DNA from: Crocinitomicaceae bacterium
GTDB taxonomy: Bacteria > Bacteroidota > Bacteroidia > Flavobacteriales_D > Crocinitomicaceae
Length of the DNA: 64,000 nt
Assembly: GCA_020635955.1 (NCBI GenBank)
Contig: JACJYW010000003.1
Coordinates: 713,975 to 777,974 of the forward strand
Direction of reading: 5' to 3'
Shown piece after piece: positions 53,175-62,370 of the stretch. The notes below the pieces were generated by a model. It was given only the letters and a program-made list of their open reading frames with translations, had not been told where the DNA came from and ran no database searches. The first letter of the stretch is position 1. Each line of letters opens with the position of its first letter. A program made the position numbers and the translations under genes.

Positions 53175-53532
53175 CAAATACTTTAAAACTGATCACTGTT
53201 GGCTTATCTGAAGCATTTGTGAAGATGCTGACTTTTCTGTGCTGATATTCGTATTTCCCTGTTGTATCGAAGGTCAGGTGGATCTTACCACTTTCTCCGG
53301 GCAACACAGGTTTTTCCGGAAAGGTAATCTTGGTACAGGAACATGATACCGAGTATTTAGAAATGATAAGGGGAGCATCACCCGTGTTGGTGAACTCATA
53401 ATCATGTTCTAAAAGTACTCCCTGAGGTGTATCAGGGAACTTATGCAATCGCTCTTTAAATGAGAATTCCGCACCACCCGTTAGGATGAATGCGGAATTC
53501 ATTGCTATTATGATCGCAAAAAATAGCCTCAT
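53155..53532 (-). CDS. DUF1573 protein, short paralogue
   Basis: The 125-aa protein has a signal-like start (RLFFAIIIAMNSAFILTGG) and one DUF1573 domain of the Ig-like ASH/MSP type: HDYEFTNTGDAPLIISKYSVSCSCTKITFPEKPVLPGESGKIHLTFDTTGKYEYQHRKVSIFTNAS. The SCSC motif is the family's conserved Cys pair. The function is unknown; the members are exported. It is the last of three tandem DUF1573 genes and overlaps folP tail-to-tail by 20 nt. Confidence 0.88.
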   Translation of the reverse strand: MRLFFAIIIAMNSAFILTGGAEFSFKERLHKFPDTPQGVLLEHDYEFTNTGDAPLIISKYSVSCSCTKITFPEKPVLPGESGKIHLTFDTTGKYEYQHRKVSIFTNASDKPTVISFKVFVIPHQE

Positions 53533-53535
53533 TAA

Positions 53536-53982
53536 TTAGTTTGATGGAGCAGGAGTTCCTTCAGTTGGCTTAGCCTTGATATTACCTTTAATACGGATCA
53601 CCTTGTTAGGCTCGTTACCTGCATTTGAAGTAATAGTCACTGATTTATTGATTGGACCTACTCTGTTAGTATCATATTTTACTTTGATCTTAGCAGAAGC
53701 TCCCGGAGCAATTGGCTCTTGAGGACAAGTTGGAACAGTACATCCGCATGATCCCTTACATCTTGACAGGATCAATGGCTCAGTTCCAGTGTTTGTTACA
53801 GTGAATTCACATTCTCCGTTTGCACCTTGTTCAATTGTACCATAATCATGAACTTCTTTATCAACTGTAATAACAGCTTTACTTAATGGTTGAGTTGTTG
53901 TTCCTTCTACTTCTTGAGCAGAGGCATTAAATCCTACCATTCCTGCAACTAAAAGACTTAGTGTAAAAATTGCTTTTCTCAT
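53536..53982 (-). CDS. DUF1573 protein
   Basis: The 148-aa protein has a signal peptide (KAIFTLSLLVAGMVGFNASAQ) and a DUF1573 domain with VHDYGTIEQGANGECEFTVTNTG and CKGSCGCTVPTCPQEPIAPG. It is clearly a recent duplicate of the upstream gene, sharing long stretches such as KYDTNRVGPINKSVTITSNA. Expression may differ, since each has its own upstream gap. The gap to the following paralogue is only 3 nt. Confidence 0.9.
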   Translation of the reverse strand: MRKAIFTLSLLVAGMVGFNASAQEVEGTTTQPLSKAVITVDKEVHDYGTIEQGANGECEFTVTNTGTEPLILSRCKGSCGCTVPTCPQEPIAPGASAKIKVKYDTNRVGPINKSVTITSNAGNEPNKVIRIKGNIKAKPTEGTPAPSN

Positions 53983-54035
53983 TATTTATTGGTTTTTGTG
54001 TCGCTTTTGCGAAAAGTTAAACTTATTATTTATTC

Positions 54036-54497
54036 TTAATTATTTGTTGGTCCACCACTATTTAAAGGTGCAGAACCTTGTTCTTTTGCTTTAATATTTC
54101 CTTTAATACGGATCACCTTTCTAGGCTCATTAGTCGCATTTGAGGTAATTGTAACCGATTTATTGATCGGCCCTACTCTATTGGTATCATACTTTACCGA
54201 AATTTTGGCAGTCTCTCCAGGTAGAATTGGTTCCTGTGGACAAACTGGCACGGTACAACCGCATGAACCCTGACAAAGAGAAATGATTAACGGAGATTTA
54301 CCTGAATTAGTTACGGTAAAAACACAATTACCATCATCACCCTGTTCGATCGTTCCGTAGTCATGAACTTCTTTATCTATTTCAATCACCGGACCGTTAG
54401 GATCAGGTTGTGTAGCAACTGTAGTTGTTCCATCCTGAGCATTAGCTGAAGTCAATCCTACGAATGCTAAACTCAATATCAACAATAATCTTTTCAT
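54036..54497 (-). CDS. DUF1573 protein
   Basis: This 153-aa paralogue has a signal peptide (KRLLLILSLAFVGLTSANAQ). Its domain is nearly identical to that of the next gene (VHDYGTIEQGDDGNCVFTVTNSG; CQGSCGCTVPVCPQEPILPG). The Cys of CGC is likely involved in disulphide or metal contacts. It is the first of the three-gene set. Its upstream gap (54498-54760) shows no gene and no strong structure. Confidence 0.9.
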   Translation of the reverse strand: MKRLLLILSLAFVGLTSANAQDGTTTVATQPDPNGPVIEIDKEVHDYGTIEQGDDGNCVFTVTNSGKSPLIISLCQGSCGCTVPVCPQEPILPGETAKISVKYDTNRVGPINKSVTITSNATNEPRKVIRIKGNIKAKEQGSAPLNSGGPTNN

Positions 54498-54760
54498 GTT
54501 TCTTTTATTAATCTGTTCGTGAATTTACATCACAATAACGATACCAAAGATATAAAAGGTTGCTGGGGAGAATATAACTTTAACAAATCATTAACAAGAC
54601 CCGTTAAGAAGTTTAGAAATTTATTAAGTCTTTAATACGAACTATTAAAAGGTTTTATTCTATCTTTATATAGGCAGTTGGGTGGCAGAAACCCTAATCA
54701 CTGTGGATGAAAGTGTTACTTAAACATTTAGATACTTTGATCATTGGAAAAACAGGTTAA

Positions 54761-56950
54761 ATGGCGATAGAAGAACAAACCGCACTGACTTCGTACTTAA
54801 AGAAGTATTTTGGATTTGATCAGTTCAAAGGAGAACAGGAAGATATAATTCAAAACGTACTGGATGGCAAGAATACCTTCGTAATTATGCCAACTGGTGG
54901 TGGTAAATCGCTATGTTATCAATTACCTGCCTTAATGTCTGATGGTACAGCCATTATTGTTTCGCCTTTGATCGCTTTAATGAAAAATCAGGTGGATGCT
55001 ATTCGTCATGTCAGTGACAGAGACGACATTGCACACTTTTTGAATTCGTCTTTAACCAAGACTGAGATCAAACAAGTTAAAGATGATATTCAATCAGGAC
55101 ATACTAAATTGTTATATGTTGCACCTGAATCATTAACTAAACAGGAGAATATAGAATTCTTAACCGGCGTTGAGATCTCCTTTTTTGCGATAGATGAAGC
55201 ACATTGTATTTCAGAATGGGGACATGATTTCAGACCTGAATATCGCCGACTTAGAGAGATCTTTGAAAAAATATCCAATGTTCCGATCATTGCTTTGACC
55301 GCAACGGCTACACCTAAAGTACAACATGATATTCAGAAAAATCTGAACATGTTAGATGCCACGGTGTTCAAAATGTCTTTTAATAGAGACAATCTTTTTT
55401 ATGAAGTACGCCCTAAAAGGGATGTAGAAAAAGGGATCATTAAATTTATCAAAGAACGTCCGGGAAAATCAGGGATCATTTATTGTCTGAGTCGTAAAAA
55501 AGTAGAAGAGATAGCCGAATTGCTTCAGGTAAATGGCATCAATTCACTTCCTTATCACGCTGGGCTGGAATCAACCGTCCGAGCCAAGCATCAGGACATG
55601 TTCCTAATGGAAGAAGTGGATGTAATTGTAGCTACTATTGCCTTTGGGATGGGGATTGATAAACCAGATGTGAGATTTGTGATCCATCATGATATTCCTA
55701 AAAGTTTAGAAAGCTATTATCAGGAAACCGGTCGTGCTGGAAGAGATGGTGGTGAAGGACATTGTTTAACCTTTTACAGCTATAAAGACATTGAAAAATT
55801 AGAGAAATTCCTGCATGGCAAACCCATTTCTGAGCAAGAAGTTGGTAGGCAATTACTTTACGAAACAGTTTCGTATGCTGAAACTTCTATTTGTAGAAGG
55901 AAATACATTTTACATTATTTCGGTGAGCAGTTTGATGAGCACGAATGCAGTGAAATGTGTGACAACTGTAAGGATCCTAGAGAGAAGTTCGAAGGAAAAG
56001 ATGACGTAATGCTATTGTTGGAAACAGTCGATTTTGTCAAAGAAACTCAAAAAGCCAATTATGTATGCAATTTGATCATTGGTAAGGAAACAGCTGAGAT
56101 CAAATCATACAAACACAATGAAACAGACCTTTACGGAAAAGGTAAGGATCAGGATTTCAACCATTGGAATGCTGTTATCAGACAGTGTTTAGTGCGTGGA
56201 TTCTTATTCAAAGAGATTGAAAGTTATGGTACATTGAAGATCTCTAATGAAGGAAGAGACTTTATGAAAAATCCTACATCATTCATGTTGTTAAAAGAAC
56301 ATGATTACTCATCAGATAATGATGAAAACATTGTTGTTGCTCAAAAGGGAGCTGATAGTGCTGATGAAGTATTGTATAAAATGTTGTTGGATCTTCGAAA
56401 AAAGATCTCAAAGGATAAGAGTATTCCGCCATTTGTGATCTTCCAGGAGCCTTCACTGCAGGATATGGCTATTCAATATCCTATCAACCTTGAGGAATTG
56501 ACCAATATTCAAGGTGTTGGCCAGGGAAAAGCCACAAGATATGGGAAACCGTTTGTGGAATTGATCGCCAGATATGTAGAAGAAAATGACATAGACAGAT
56601 ACCAGGATTTTGTAGTGAAATCAGTAGTCAATAAATCCGGATTGAAAGTTCACATTATTCAGAATATTGACCGAAAAATGCCTTTAGAAGCTATTGCTGA
56701 TTCACAAGGTAAAGCGATTGCAGAGGTTATTGGAGAAATTGAAGCCATTGTAAGCTCGGGAACCAAGATCAACATTGATTATTACATCAACGATATCCTT
56801 GACGAAGACGATCAGGAAGATATTTATGATTACTTCCTGGAAGCAGAATCTGACAGTTTAGAAGATGCACACGAAGAATTTGATGGTCAATATGATGAAG
56901 ACCAACTTCGTTTAATGCGCATTAAGTTCATGAGCGATATGGCGAATTGA
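54761..56950 (+). CDS. recQ: ATP-dependent DNA helicase RecQ
   Basis: The helicase motifs are all present: Walker A PTGGGKSLCYQLPA near residue 45, DEAHC, ALTATAT, and motif VI QETGRAGRDG near 325. A RecQ zinc-binding region follows (CRRKYILHYFGEQFDEHECSEMCDNC, four Cys). An RQC winged helix comes next, and an HRDC domain near 525-600 (DEVLYKMLLDLRKKISKDKSIPPFVIF...LEELTNIQGVGQGKATRYG). The C-terminal 130 residues add a helical extension and an acidic tail. It unwinds forked and recombination DNA 3' to 5'. It is monocistronic. Confidence 0.95.
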   Translation: MAIEEQTALTSYLKKYFGFDQFKGEQEDIIQNVLDGKNTFVIMPTGGGKSLCYQLPALMSDGTAIIVSPLIALMKNQVDAIRHVSDRDDIAHFLNSSLTKTEIKQVKDDIQSGHTKLLYVAPESLTKQENIEFLTGVEISFFAIDEAHCISEWGHDFRPEYRRLREIFEKISNVPIIALTATATPKVQHDIQKNLNMLDATVFKMSFNRDNLFYEVRPKRDVEKGIIKFIKERPGKSGIIYCLSRKKVEEIAELLQVNGINSLPYHAGLESTVRAKHQDMFLMEEVDVIVATIAFGMGIDKPDVRFVIHHDIPKSLESYYQETGRAGRDGGEGHCLTFYSYKDIEKLEKFLHGKPISEQEVGRQLLYETVSYAETSICRRKYILHYFGEQFDEHECSEMCDNCKDPREKFEGKDDVMLLLETVDFVKETQKANYVCNLIIGKETAEIKSYKHNETDLYGKGKDQDFNHWNAVIRQCLVRGFLFKEIESYGTLKISNEGRDFMKNPTSFMLLKEHDYSSDNDENIVVAQKGADSADEVLYKMLLDLRKKISKDKSIPPFVIFQEPSLQDMAIQYPINLEELTNIQGVGQGKATRYGKPFVELIARYVEENDIDRYQDFVVKSVVNKSGLKVHIIQNIDRKMPLEAIADSQGKAIAEVIGEIEAIVSSGTKINIDYYINDILDEDDQEDIYDYFLEAESDSLEDAHEEFDGQYDEDQLRLMRIKFMSDMAN

Positions 56951-57059
56951 TCAACCACAGATGATAACAATTTGTGCTTTTCCGTCAGCCTTAGTTGAAA
57001 TTGAAAAACGAAAGTTCAGTTAAACCACATCATGATAATTCCTTCCATGATTCTAAAAA

Positions 57060-57109
57060 GATCTGACTCCGTCGAACTTGCGTTTCTCCACTTCGGTCGA
57101 GATGACATG
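57060..57109. repeat. dispersed intergenic repeat
   Basis: On the minus strand this reads like the widespread Bacteroidota intergenic repeat GTCATCTCGACCGAAGTGGAG, then AACGCAAGTTCGACGGAGTC and AGATC. It lies in the 318-nt gap between recQ and the small repeat-protein gene, which otherwise holds no gene. It is related in style to the palindrome at 10657-10680. Confidence 0.55.
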
Positions 57110-57268
57110 TAAATTGGAAAGATTGTAAATCCATTTTCTTTTCGGCACGTTATTTGGTAGATATTAATTGACCTGATTTCCTGAATTAAGTTGGTTGTTA
57201 AATCTGACTTAAGCCACTTGAAACTAGGAAATTATAATTAGATTTAAAGAAAACTAAAAATTGGAATT

Positions 57269-57598
57269 ATGAAATTAAGAGCCCTTATTGTAGCAACAGG
57301 ATTAACTGTAGGAGCAATTGGTTTAAGTAGCTACATGTCTTCAGATAATGATGTAAAGTCAAAAGGTAATCCGGCTTGTGAAGTTTACGGAAAGATCAAG
57401 ATCGTTGATTATGGTGAAGATTATAAAGTAAAAGAAGTTGACTATAGTGAAGATGTTAAAGTGAAATGGGTTGACTACGGTGAAAACTCCAGAGGAAAAT
57501 GGAAAAAAGTAGACTATGGTGAAGATTTCAAGATCAAATGGGTAGATTACGGTGAAGATTTCAAAGTGAAATTCGTAGACTACGGAGAAGGATGCTAA
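57269..57598 (+). CDS. small exported repeat protein, probable 7(1) septoil-knot/DUF6150-type
   Basis: The 109-aa product has a signal-like start (KLRALIVATGLTVGAIGLSSYMSS) and a mature part of about 75 residues. This is built from six or seven units of 10-11 residues with the pattern K-x-K-x-VDYGED: KIKIVDYGED, YKVKEVDYSED, VKVKWVDYGEN, KWKKVDYGED, FKIKWVDYGED, FKVKFVDYGEG. It opens with a Cys (CEVYG) and ends with a Cys (GEGC). The layout, with one spaced SRGKW unit in the middle, fits the septoil-knot (DUF6150) family as I remember it. The assignment rests on the repeat pattern and was not checked by search. Confidence 0.6.
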   Translation: MKLRALIVATGLTVGAIGLSSYMSSDNDVKSKGNPACEVYGKIKIVDYGEDYKVKEVDYSEDVKVKWVDYGENSRGKWKKVDYGEDFKIKWVDYGEDFKVKFVDYGEGC

Positions 57599-57619
57599 AA
57601 ATTAGGTTTTAGGTTTAAA

Positions 57620-57662
57620 GGTGTTAGGTGTTAGGTGTTAGGTGTTAGATATGCAGGTGTTA
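57620..57662. repeat. GGTGTTA tandem repeat
   Basis: GGTGTTA occurs four times in a row (57620-57647) and once more at 57656-57662, with related TTAGGTTT units before and after. A matching inverse set lies at 57795-57846, so the terminator between them is flanked by an inverted pair. Confidence 0.75.
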
Positions 57663-57708
57663 GGTTTGAGGAGAAGATTTAGAACCAAATAACCATAAAA
57701 AAATATGA

Positions 57709-57747
57709 AACGTCTGGTTTGTCAAATGATAGATCAGGCGTTTTTTT
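57709..57747 (+). terminator. rho-independent terminator of the small repeat-protein gene
   Basis: AACGTCTG (57709-57716) pairs with CAGGCGTT (57735-57742, one G-U), loop 18 nt, followed by a run of T to 57747. It lies about 110 nt past the stop codon. Confidence 0.7.
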
Positions 57748-57794
57748 ATTACCTCATTTTTTCGACTCGTTATCCAATCAAGATCCCGGACAAA

Positions 57795-57846
57795 CAACAC
57801 CTCAAACAAAATCACCTAAAACCTGATAACCTGAAACCTAACACCT
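57795..57846. repeat. inverse copy of the GGTGTTA/AGGTTT repeat
   Basis: The units AACACCT, AAACCTGATAACCTGAAACCT and AACACCT are the reverse complement of the set at 57601-57672. The two sets could form a long hairpin around the terminator. Confidence 0.6.
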
Positions 57847-57851
57847 ATAAA

Positions 57852-59108
57852 CTATCCCGCAACTACTTCCAGCATTTCTTCTTTGTTCAAATACTTGTTT
57901 GCCAAATCTTGCAACTCTGCAGCAGAAGCGTCATGAATTGCTTCAATAAAGTCGTTATAGTAGGTTGGTTTTAACTTATTGTAATAGATATTCTTGAATG
58001 TTTCCATCATTGAGATCGGACCATCCGTTTGACGAAGAAACTCACCCAACATGTAATTCTTTACCCTCATTAGTTCATCTGCAGGTATTGGTTGATTTCT
58101 TAATCTATCAAATTCATTATACACCTCATTCATGGCATTTTCCTTCACATCTGTACCGACCTCAGTGGTAACAAAAAAGAATCCTCCATCTTCTAAAACA
58201 CTCATTCCCGAACCAATTCCGTAAGTATACCCCTTGTCTTCACGTATATTTGCCATTAATCTTGATCCAAAATAACCACCTAGAACAGTGTTGAGTAACT
58301 GAAACTTAAAATAGTCAGGATGGTTTTTGTCGAACATTAATCTACCAATGCGAATAGCGGATTGCAAAGCGTCCTGGTACGGCACCTGCACTCTTCCCTT
58401 TTCCTGAACAAATTCCTGCACGGTTGAATCATTCGAACGCACATTGAATCGATTGGCCCAGTTTCTCAATCTCTCAATAAAATCATCTGAAATATTACCC
58501 GTTAAGAATATGACCGGAGCTTTTTGATAATATGTTTTGAAAAAATCTCTAAGGTCAGCCGCATGGATCTTTGAAAAATCTTCTTCAGTCGCTACTTTAC
58601 CGTAATTAGATGATTCCCCGAACAATGCCTCATTGAACTTTCGTCTGCAAAGCACCTTTACCTTTTTGGAATCAACTTTAAACTTATCCAGCGCAATAGA
58701 AACCTCTTTATTGAATTCATTATCCGGAAAAGACAATTCATTAAAAGCCTTCTCAAATACATCAAAGATGGACGTCATATTTTCAGCTAATCCAAACAAA
58801 GTGACTCCACCGTGATCCTTATCCAGTTCTGTTTGCACATAACCTCCATAATAATCGATCTCTTCTGCAATATCCTTTGCCCTTAAATCTTCAGATCCAG
58901 CCATCAGCATTTTATTAACGAATGTGGCTACGAGCGGTTTATCCTGATACTTTGAGCCGGCTCTCCATTCGATATCCAACTTTATGGAATCGTCTTTTAC
59001 GTCTTTTATCCAGTAGAGGTCTACCCAGTTATTCAAAGCGATTTTTTCAGGAGTGATCAATTTCAACTCTTCTGCCTGAAAATATTCCGGTGCTATTTTT
59101 CTATCCAT
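57852..59108 (-). CDS. M16 protease-like protein, probably the non-catalytic partner
   Basis: The 418-aa protein has the M16 double-domain fold (R-Y box-like GYTYGIGSGMSVLEDGGFFFVTTEVG near 300-330; GGYFGSRLMANIREDKGYTYG) but no HxxEH zinc motif. Its N-terminal position instead reads ATFVNKMLMAGSEDLRAKDIAEEIDYYGG. In such pairs the zinc-free partner shapes the chamber and the R/Y box binds the substrate. Its start overlaps the stop of the active-type partner by 1 nt (TAATG). Confidence 0.88.
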   Translation of the reverse strand: MDRKIAPEYFQAEELKLITPEKIALNNWVDLYWIKDVKDDSIKLDIEWRAGSKYQDKPLVATFVNKMLMAGSEDLRAKDIAEEIDYYGGYVQTELDKDHGGVTLFGLAENMTSIFDVFEKAFNELSFPDNEFNKEVSIALDKFKVDSKKVKVLCRRKFNEALFGESSNYGKVATEEDFSKIHAADLRDFFKTYYQKAPVIFLTGNISDDFIERLRNWANRFNVRSNDSTVQEFVQEKGRVQVPYQDALQSAIRIGRLMFDKNHPDYFKFQLLNTVLGGYFGSRLMANIREDKGYTYGIGSGMSVLEDGGFFFVTTEVGTDVKENAMNEVYNEFDRLRNQPIPADELMRVKNYMLGEFLRQTDGPISMMETFKNIYYNKLKPTYYNDFIEAIHDASAAELQDLANKYLNKEEMLEVVAG

Positions 59109-60343
59109 TACTTTGCTTTTACTTTAAGGGTGGATGAATTATTTTTTGTAAAAGTTTTCTTTGCAAATTGCGAGATATCCTGTGACGAAACCACATCATA
59201 TTTATGAAGCTCATCATTGATCTCATCCAATTTTCCCATAAGATCAAACATGGCAATATTCATTACCCTATTCAATAATGGTTGCTCAGAAAACACTTTG
59301 GAGGTTTTGAATTTGTTCTTCACTTTGACCAGTTCCCTTTCCGGAATTTCATGGCTGCACATTTGCTCCAACTCCTGCCAAATCCCTTCTAATCCTTTTT
59401 CAATGGATACACCTTCCATCAGGTTTCCGGAAACTATGATCATCCCGTCTTCCCATCCGGCAGAAACGTAAGCAGACACTTGTGAGAACAAACGTTGCTC
59501 CGTTACCAGTTTTTGATAAAAACGTGAGGATTTACCTCTTCCTAATATATCCGAAACCAGGTCTCCAACATAAAACTCATCAGACATGCGATCAGCCATC
59601 CTAAAGACAAGATACACGGCATCTGCAGGCACTTCACGTTCAATTGTTTTTTCACGCGCCTCTTGTTGTACCGGTTCAGGAGTTATATTTCTGATATATT
59701 TCTCTCTTGCAGGAATATCGCCAAACCACTTCTGTGACAATGACTTTACCTGATCTAAGTTTAAATTCCCACCAACAACCAGGGTTGCATTTTGAGGAGA
59801 ATAGTATTTAAAGAAGAAATCTTTAACGTTCTCCATGGTGGCATCTGCAATATGCTCGATATTTTTTCCAATTGTCGCCCATTTATAAGGATGGCTCTTA
59901 TAAACCAGTGGACGTAATTCCAACCAAACATCACCATAAGGCTGATTGAGATATCGTTGCTTGAATTCCTCTATCACTACATTTCTCTGAACTTCCAGAC
60001 TTTTAGGAGTAAAAGCTAATTCCAGCATTCGATCACTTTCCAGCCAAAATGCCGTTTCAATATTCTGAGCTGGAAGCACATCATAGTAATTGGTTATATC
60101 ATTATTTGTAAAGGCATTACATTCTCCACCAGCCAATTGTAGAGGCGAATCAAAATTTTCTATATGCTTAGACCCACCAAACATCAGATGTTCAAATAGA
60201 TGAGCAAATCCAGTTCTCTCTTCATTTTCATCCCTGGCACCCACATTATAGATAATGTTGACTACAGCCATTGGAGTTGTTTTGTCCTCATGAAAAATGA
60301 CTTTGAGCCCGTTATCAAGCTTAAATTCTTCGAATTTGATCAT
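59108..60343 (-). CDS. M16 zinc protease (active-type subunit)
   Basis: The zinc-binding motif GFAHLFEHLMFGGSKHI near residues 42-58 contains HxxEH, and the downstream Glu lies in NVVIEEFKQRYLNQPYGD near 130. The protein (411 aa) is full length without a signal peptide, so it acts in the cytoplasm unless exported otherwise. It pairs with the downstream zinc-free protein. Its start overlaps the stop of the upstream gene (TGATG), giving a three-gene coupled set. Confidence 0.93.
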   Translation of the reverse strand: MIKFEEFKLDNGLKVIFHEDKTTPMAVVNIIYNVGARDENEERTGFAHLFEHLMFGGSKHIENFDSPLQLAGGECNAFTNNDITNYYDVLPAQNIETAFWLESDRMLELAFTPKSLEVQRNVVIEEFKQRYLNQPYGDVWLELRPLVYKSHPYKWATIGKNIEHIADATMENVKDFFFKYYSPQNATLVVGGNLNLDQVKSLSQKWFGDIPAREKYIRNITPEPVQQEAREKTIEREVPADAVYLVFRMADRMSDEFYVGDLVSDILGRGKSSRFYQKLVTEQRLFSQVSAYVSAGWEDGMIIVSGNLMEGVSIEKGLEGIWQELEQMCSHEIPERELVKVKNKFKTSKVFSEQPLLNRVMNIAMFDLMGKLDEINDELHKYDVVSSQDISQFAKKTFTKNNSSTLKVKAK

Positions 60344-61299
60344 CAGAAGTTATATTTTGGTTGTTGAAATTCTTTAAGTGCATCCCTGTATTCCTGTAGG
60401 ATCTCACTCATGATTACTGCCGCAGGTTTGATCTCATCAATGACACTTGCTATTTGGCCTATCTCCAGTTCTCCTTCAATTAAATCTCCTTCAAACATTC
60501 CTTTTTTGGCACGACCTCTCCCTAATAATTCCTTCAGATCTTCAATGGATGCATCTTTTTGATAAGCCTCTTCAACTCTATTGAAAAAGTCGTTCTTGAT
60601 CAAGCGAACTGGGGTTAGTTCTTTTAAAGTCAGTTTTGTTCCACCATCTCCGGTTCCAACAACTGTTTCTTTAAATTTTTGATGAGCTGATGATTCCTCG
60701 GAGGCTACAAATCTTGATCCGATCTGAACCCCATCTGCACCTAATGTCATAGCCGCTAACATACCTCTTCCTGTTCCTATTCCGCCTGCTGCGATCAAAG
60801 GAATTTTAAGATGTTTCTTCACTGTTGGGATCAGTGTCATGGTGGTGGTTTCATCAATTCCATTGTGCCCTCCGGCTTCAAAACCTTCAGCCACAACAGC
60901 ATCTACACCCGCTTCTTCAGATTTCAAGGCAAACTTGAGTGAAGAAACAACATGAACCACCTTAATGCCATGATCATGAAGATGTTGGGTCCAGGTTTTA
61001 GGATTACCGGCAGATGTGAACACAATTGGTACTTTATGTTTTAAAATGGTCTCTATATGCTGGTCAATATCCGGATAGATCATGGGTAAATTCACTGCAA
61101 AAGGTTTATCTGTTGCCGCTTTACATTTCACAATGTGTTCATCTAAAATTTCAGGATACATTGAACCTGACCCAATGATTCCCAATCCGCCTGCATTGCT
61201 AACTGCAGAAGCTAATTCCCAACCTGAACACCAGATCATTCCTGCCTGAATAATGGGATATTTTATACCTAAAAGAGTGGTGATTCTATTTTGATCCAT
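60343..61299 (-). CDS. nitronate monooxygenase-like FMN protein
   Basis: The 318-aa TIM barrel begins ITTLLGIKYPIIQAGMIWCSGWELASAVSNAGGLGIIGSG. It carries EGFEAGGHNG and PLIAAGGIGTGRGMLAAMTLGADGVQIGSRF, the FMN-binding signature of the nitronate monooxygenase/2-nitropropane dioxygenase family. It oxidises nitronates or reduces enoyl compounds; the physiological substrate is unclear. It is the first gene of the coupled set with the M16 pair. Confidence 0.9.
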   Translation of the reverse strand: MDQNRITTLLGIKYPIIQAGMIWCSGWELASAVSNAGGLGIIGSGSMYPEILDEHIVKCKAATDKPFAVNLPMIYPDIDQHIETILKHKVPIVFTSAGNPKTWTQHLHDHGIKVVHVVSSLKFALKSEEAGVDAVVAEGFEAGGHNGIDETTTMTLIPTVKKHLKIPLIAAGGIGTGRGMLAAMTLGADGVQIGSRFVASEESSAHQKFKETVVGTGDGGTKLTLKELTPVRLIKNDFFNRVEEAYQKDASIEDLKELLGRGRAKKGMFEGDLIEGELEIGQIASVIDEIKPAAVIMSEILQEYRDALKEFQQPKYNF

Positions 61300-61447
61300 A
61301 CGTGATTTAAAGATAGTAGATTTTCAAAACAACCCTTATGGCATAATATTCGTATTTTAGTTACAGAGAAATTTTGTACTTTAGTACCCTGAAAATGAGT
61401 AAGACTATTCGTCAAAAAAAATTAACGATAGGCTTAATACCTGAGAA

Positions 61448-62359
61448 ATGAAAAAATTTATTGCACTACTTTTTGTTGTAATGCTGGCGTTGTCTGCGAA
61501 TGCTCAAAGGTATAACCTTGGTTATGGTGGACGAATTGGTGTTTGCAACTTCCTTGGAGATATTGGTAGCGGAGGAATCTCTAGAAACTTTGTATACAAC
61601 ATGAATCTTGCTGATACCCGCTGGACAGTTGGTGGTTTGGTCAGATTTCGATTTCACCCACTTTTTGCTGTTAGAGGAGATCTTACTTATTCAAGAATTC
61701 AGGGGAAAGATTCAGATTCTGAATGGGCACCAAGAAGAGGAAGAAATTTAAATTTCACCAATGATATCATTGAAGCAAGTGGTAAACTTGAGTTTTATCC
61801 TCAAATATTGTCTGTTTCAGATGTTGGTTTCACAGGAAGATATCAAACGGATTATCAAACATATTTTCATGTAGGAGCCGGAGTGTTGTACAACAACCCT
61901 AAAGGAAAATATATGGGGGAAGGAAAGAGCATTAAGCTTCGTCCTTTGATGACAGAAGGCAAAAAGTACTCTCCTGTTGCGTTTTTTATTCCTGTAGGTG
62001 GTGGTTTCTTCTTCACACATAAAAGACAGCACCGTATTGGATTTGATTTTACATGGAACTGGTGTTTCACTGATTATTTAGATGATATTTCAACTCAATA
62101 CGTAGATCCTAGCCAAATGTCGTCAGATCCAAATGCCGCATTAATGGCCAATCAATGGATTCCACAGGCTGGAATTCCGGATGCCGTTCAATATGGCCCG
62201 GGAAGCCCAAGAGGAGACCCTACGGACAGAGACAATTATATGGTCATGACTGTCTCATACACTTATGTCATCAGAACCAGACATAGCTTCTATAAAAGAA
62301 ACTATTCATGGATGTATGGCAGAAAGAAGAGATGGGGTGGTACAAGGGCTAAGTTCTAA
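61448..62359 (+). CDS. DUF6089 outer-membrane beta-barrel protein
   Basis: The 303-aa protein has a signal peptide (KKFIALLFVVMLALSANAQ) and alternating beta-strands (YNLGYGGRIGVCNFLGDIGSGG; FRFHPLFAVRGDLTYSRI; HRIGFDFTWNWCFTDYLDDISTQY; YMVMTVSYTYVIR) in the order of DUF6089 proteins. It should fold as a small outer-membrane barrel of unknown function. It is monocistronic and followed by a good terminator. Confidence 0.88.
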   Translation: MKKFIALLFVVMLALSANAQRYNLGYGGRIGVCNFLGDIGSGGISRNFVYNMNLADTRWTVGGLVRFRFHPLFAVRGDLTYSRIQGKDSDSEWAPRRGRNLNFTNDIIEASGKLEFYPQILSVSDVGFTGRYQTDYQTYFHVGAGVLYNNPKGKYMGEGKSIKLRPLMTEGKKYSPVAFFIPVGGGFFFTHKRQHRIGFDFTWNWCFTDYLDDISTQYVDPSQMSSDPNAALMANQWIPQAGIPDAVQYGPGSPRGDPTDRDNYMVMTVSYTYVIRTRHSFYKRNYSWMYGRKKRWGGTRAKF

Positions 62360-62370
62360 TAAAAGTCTTG

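Noticed and set aside
57620..57662. Short CRISPR array
   Set aside because: The 7-bp units are contiguous, without spacers.
57705..57974. Plus-strand open frame of 89 aa
   Set aside because: It begins in a terminator stem and runs through the inverse repeat set into the antisense of the M16 gene.
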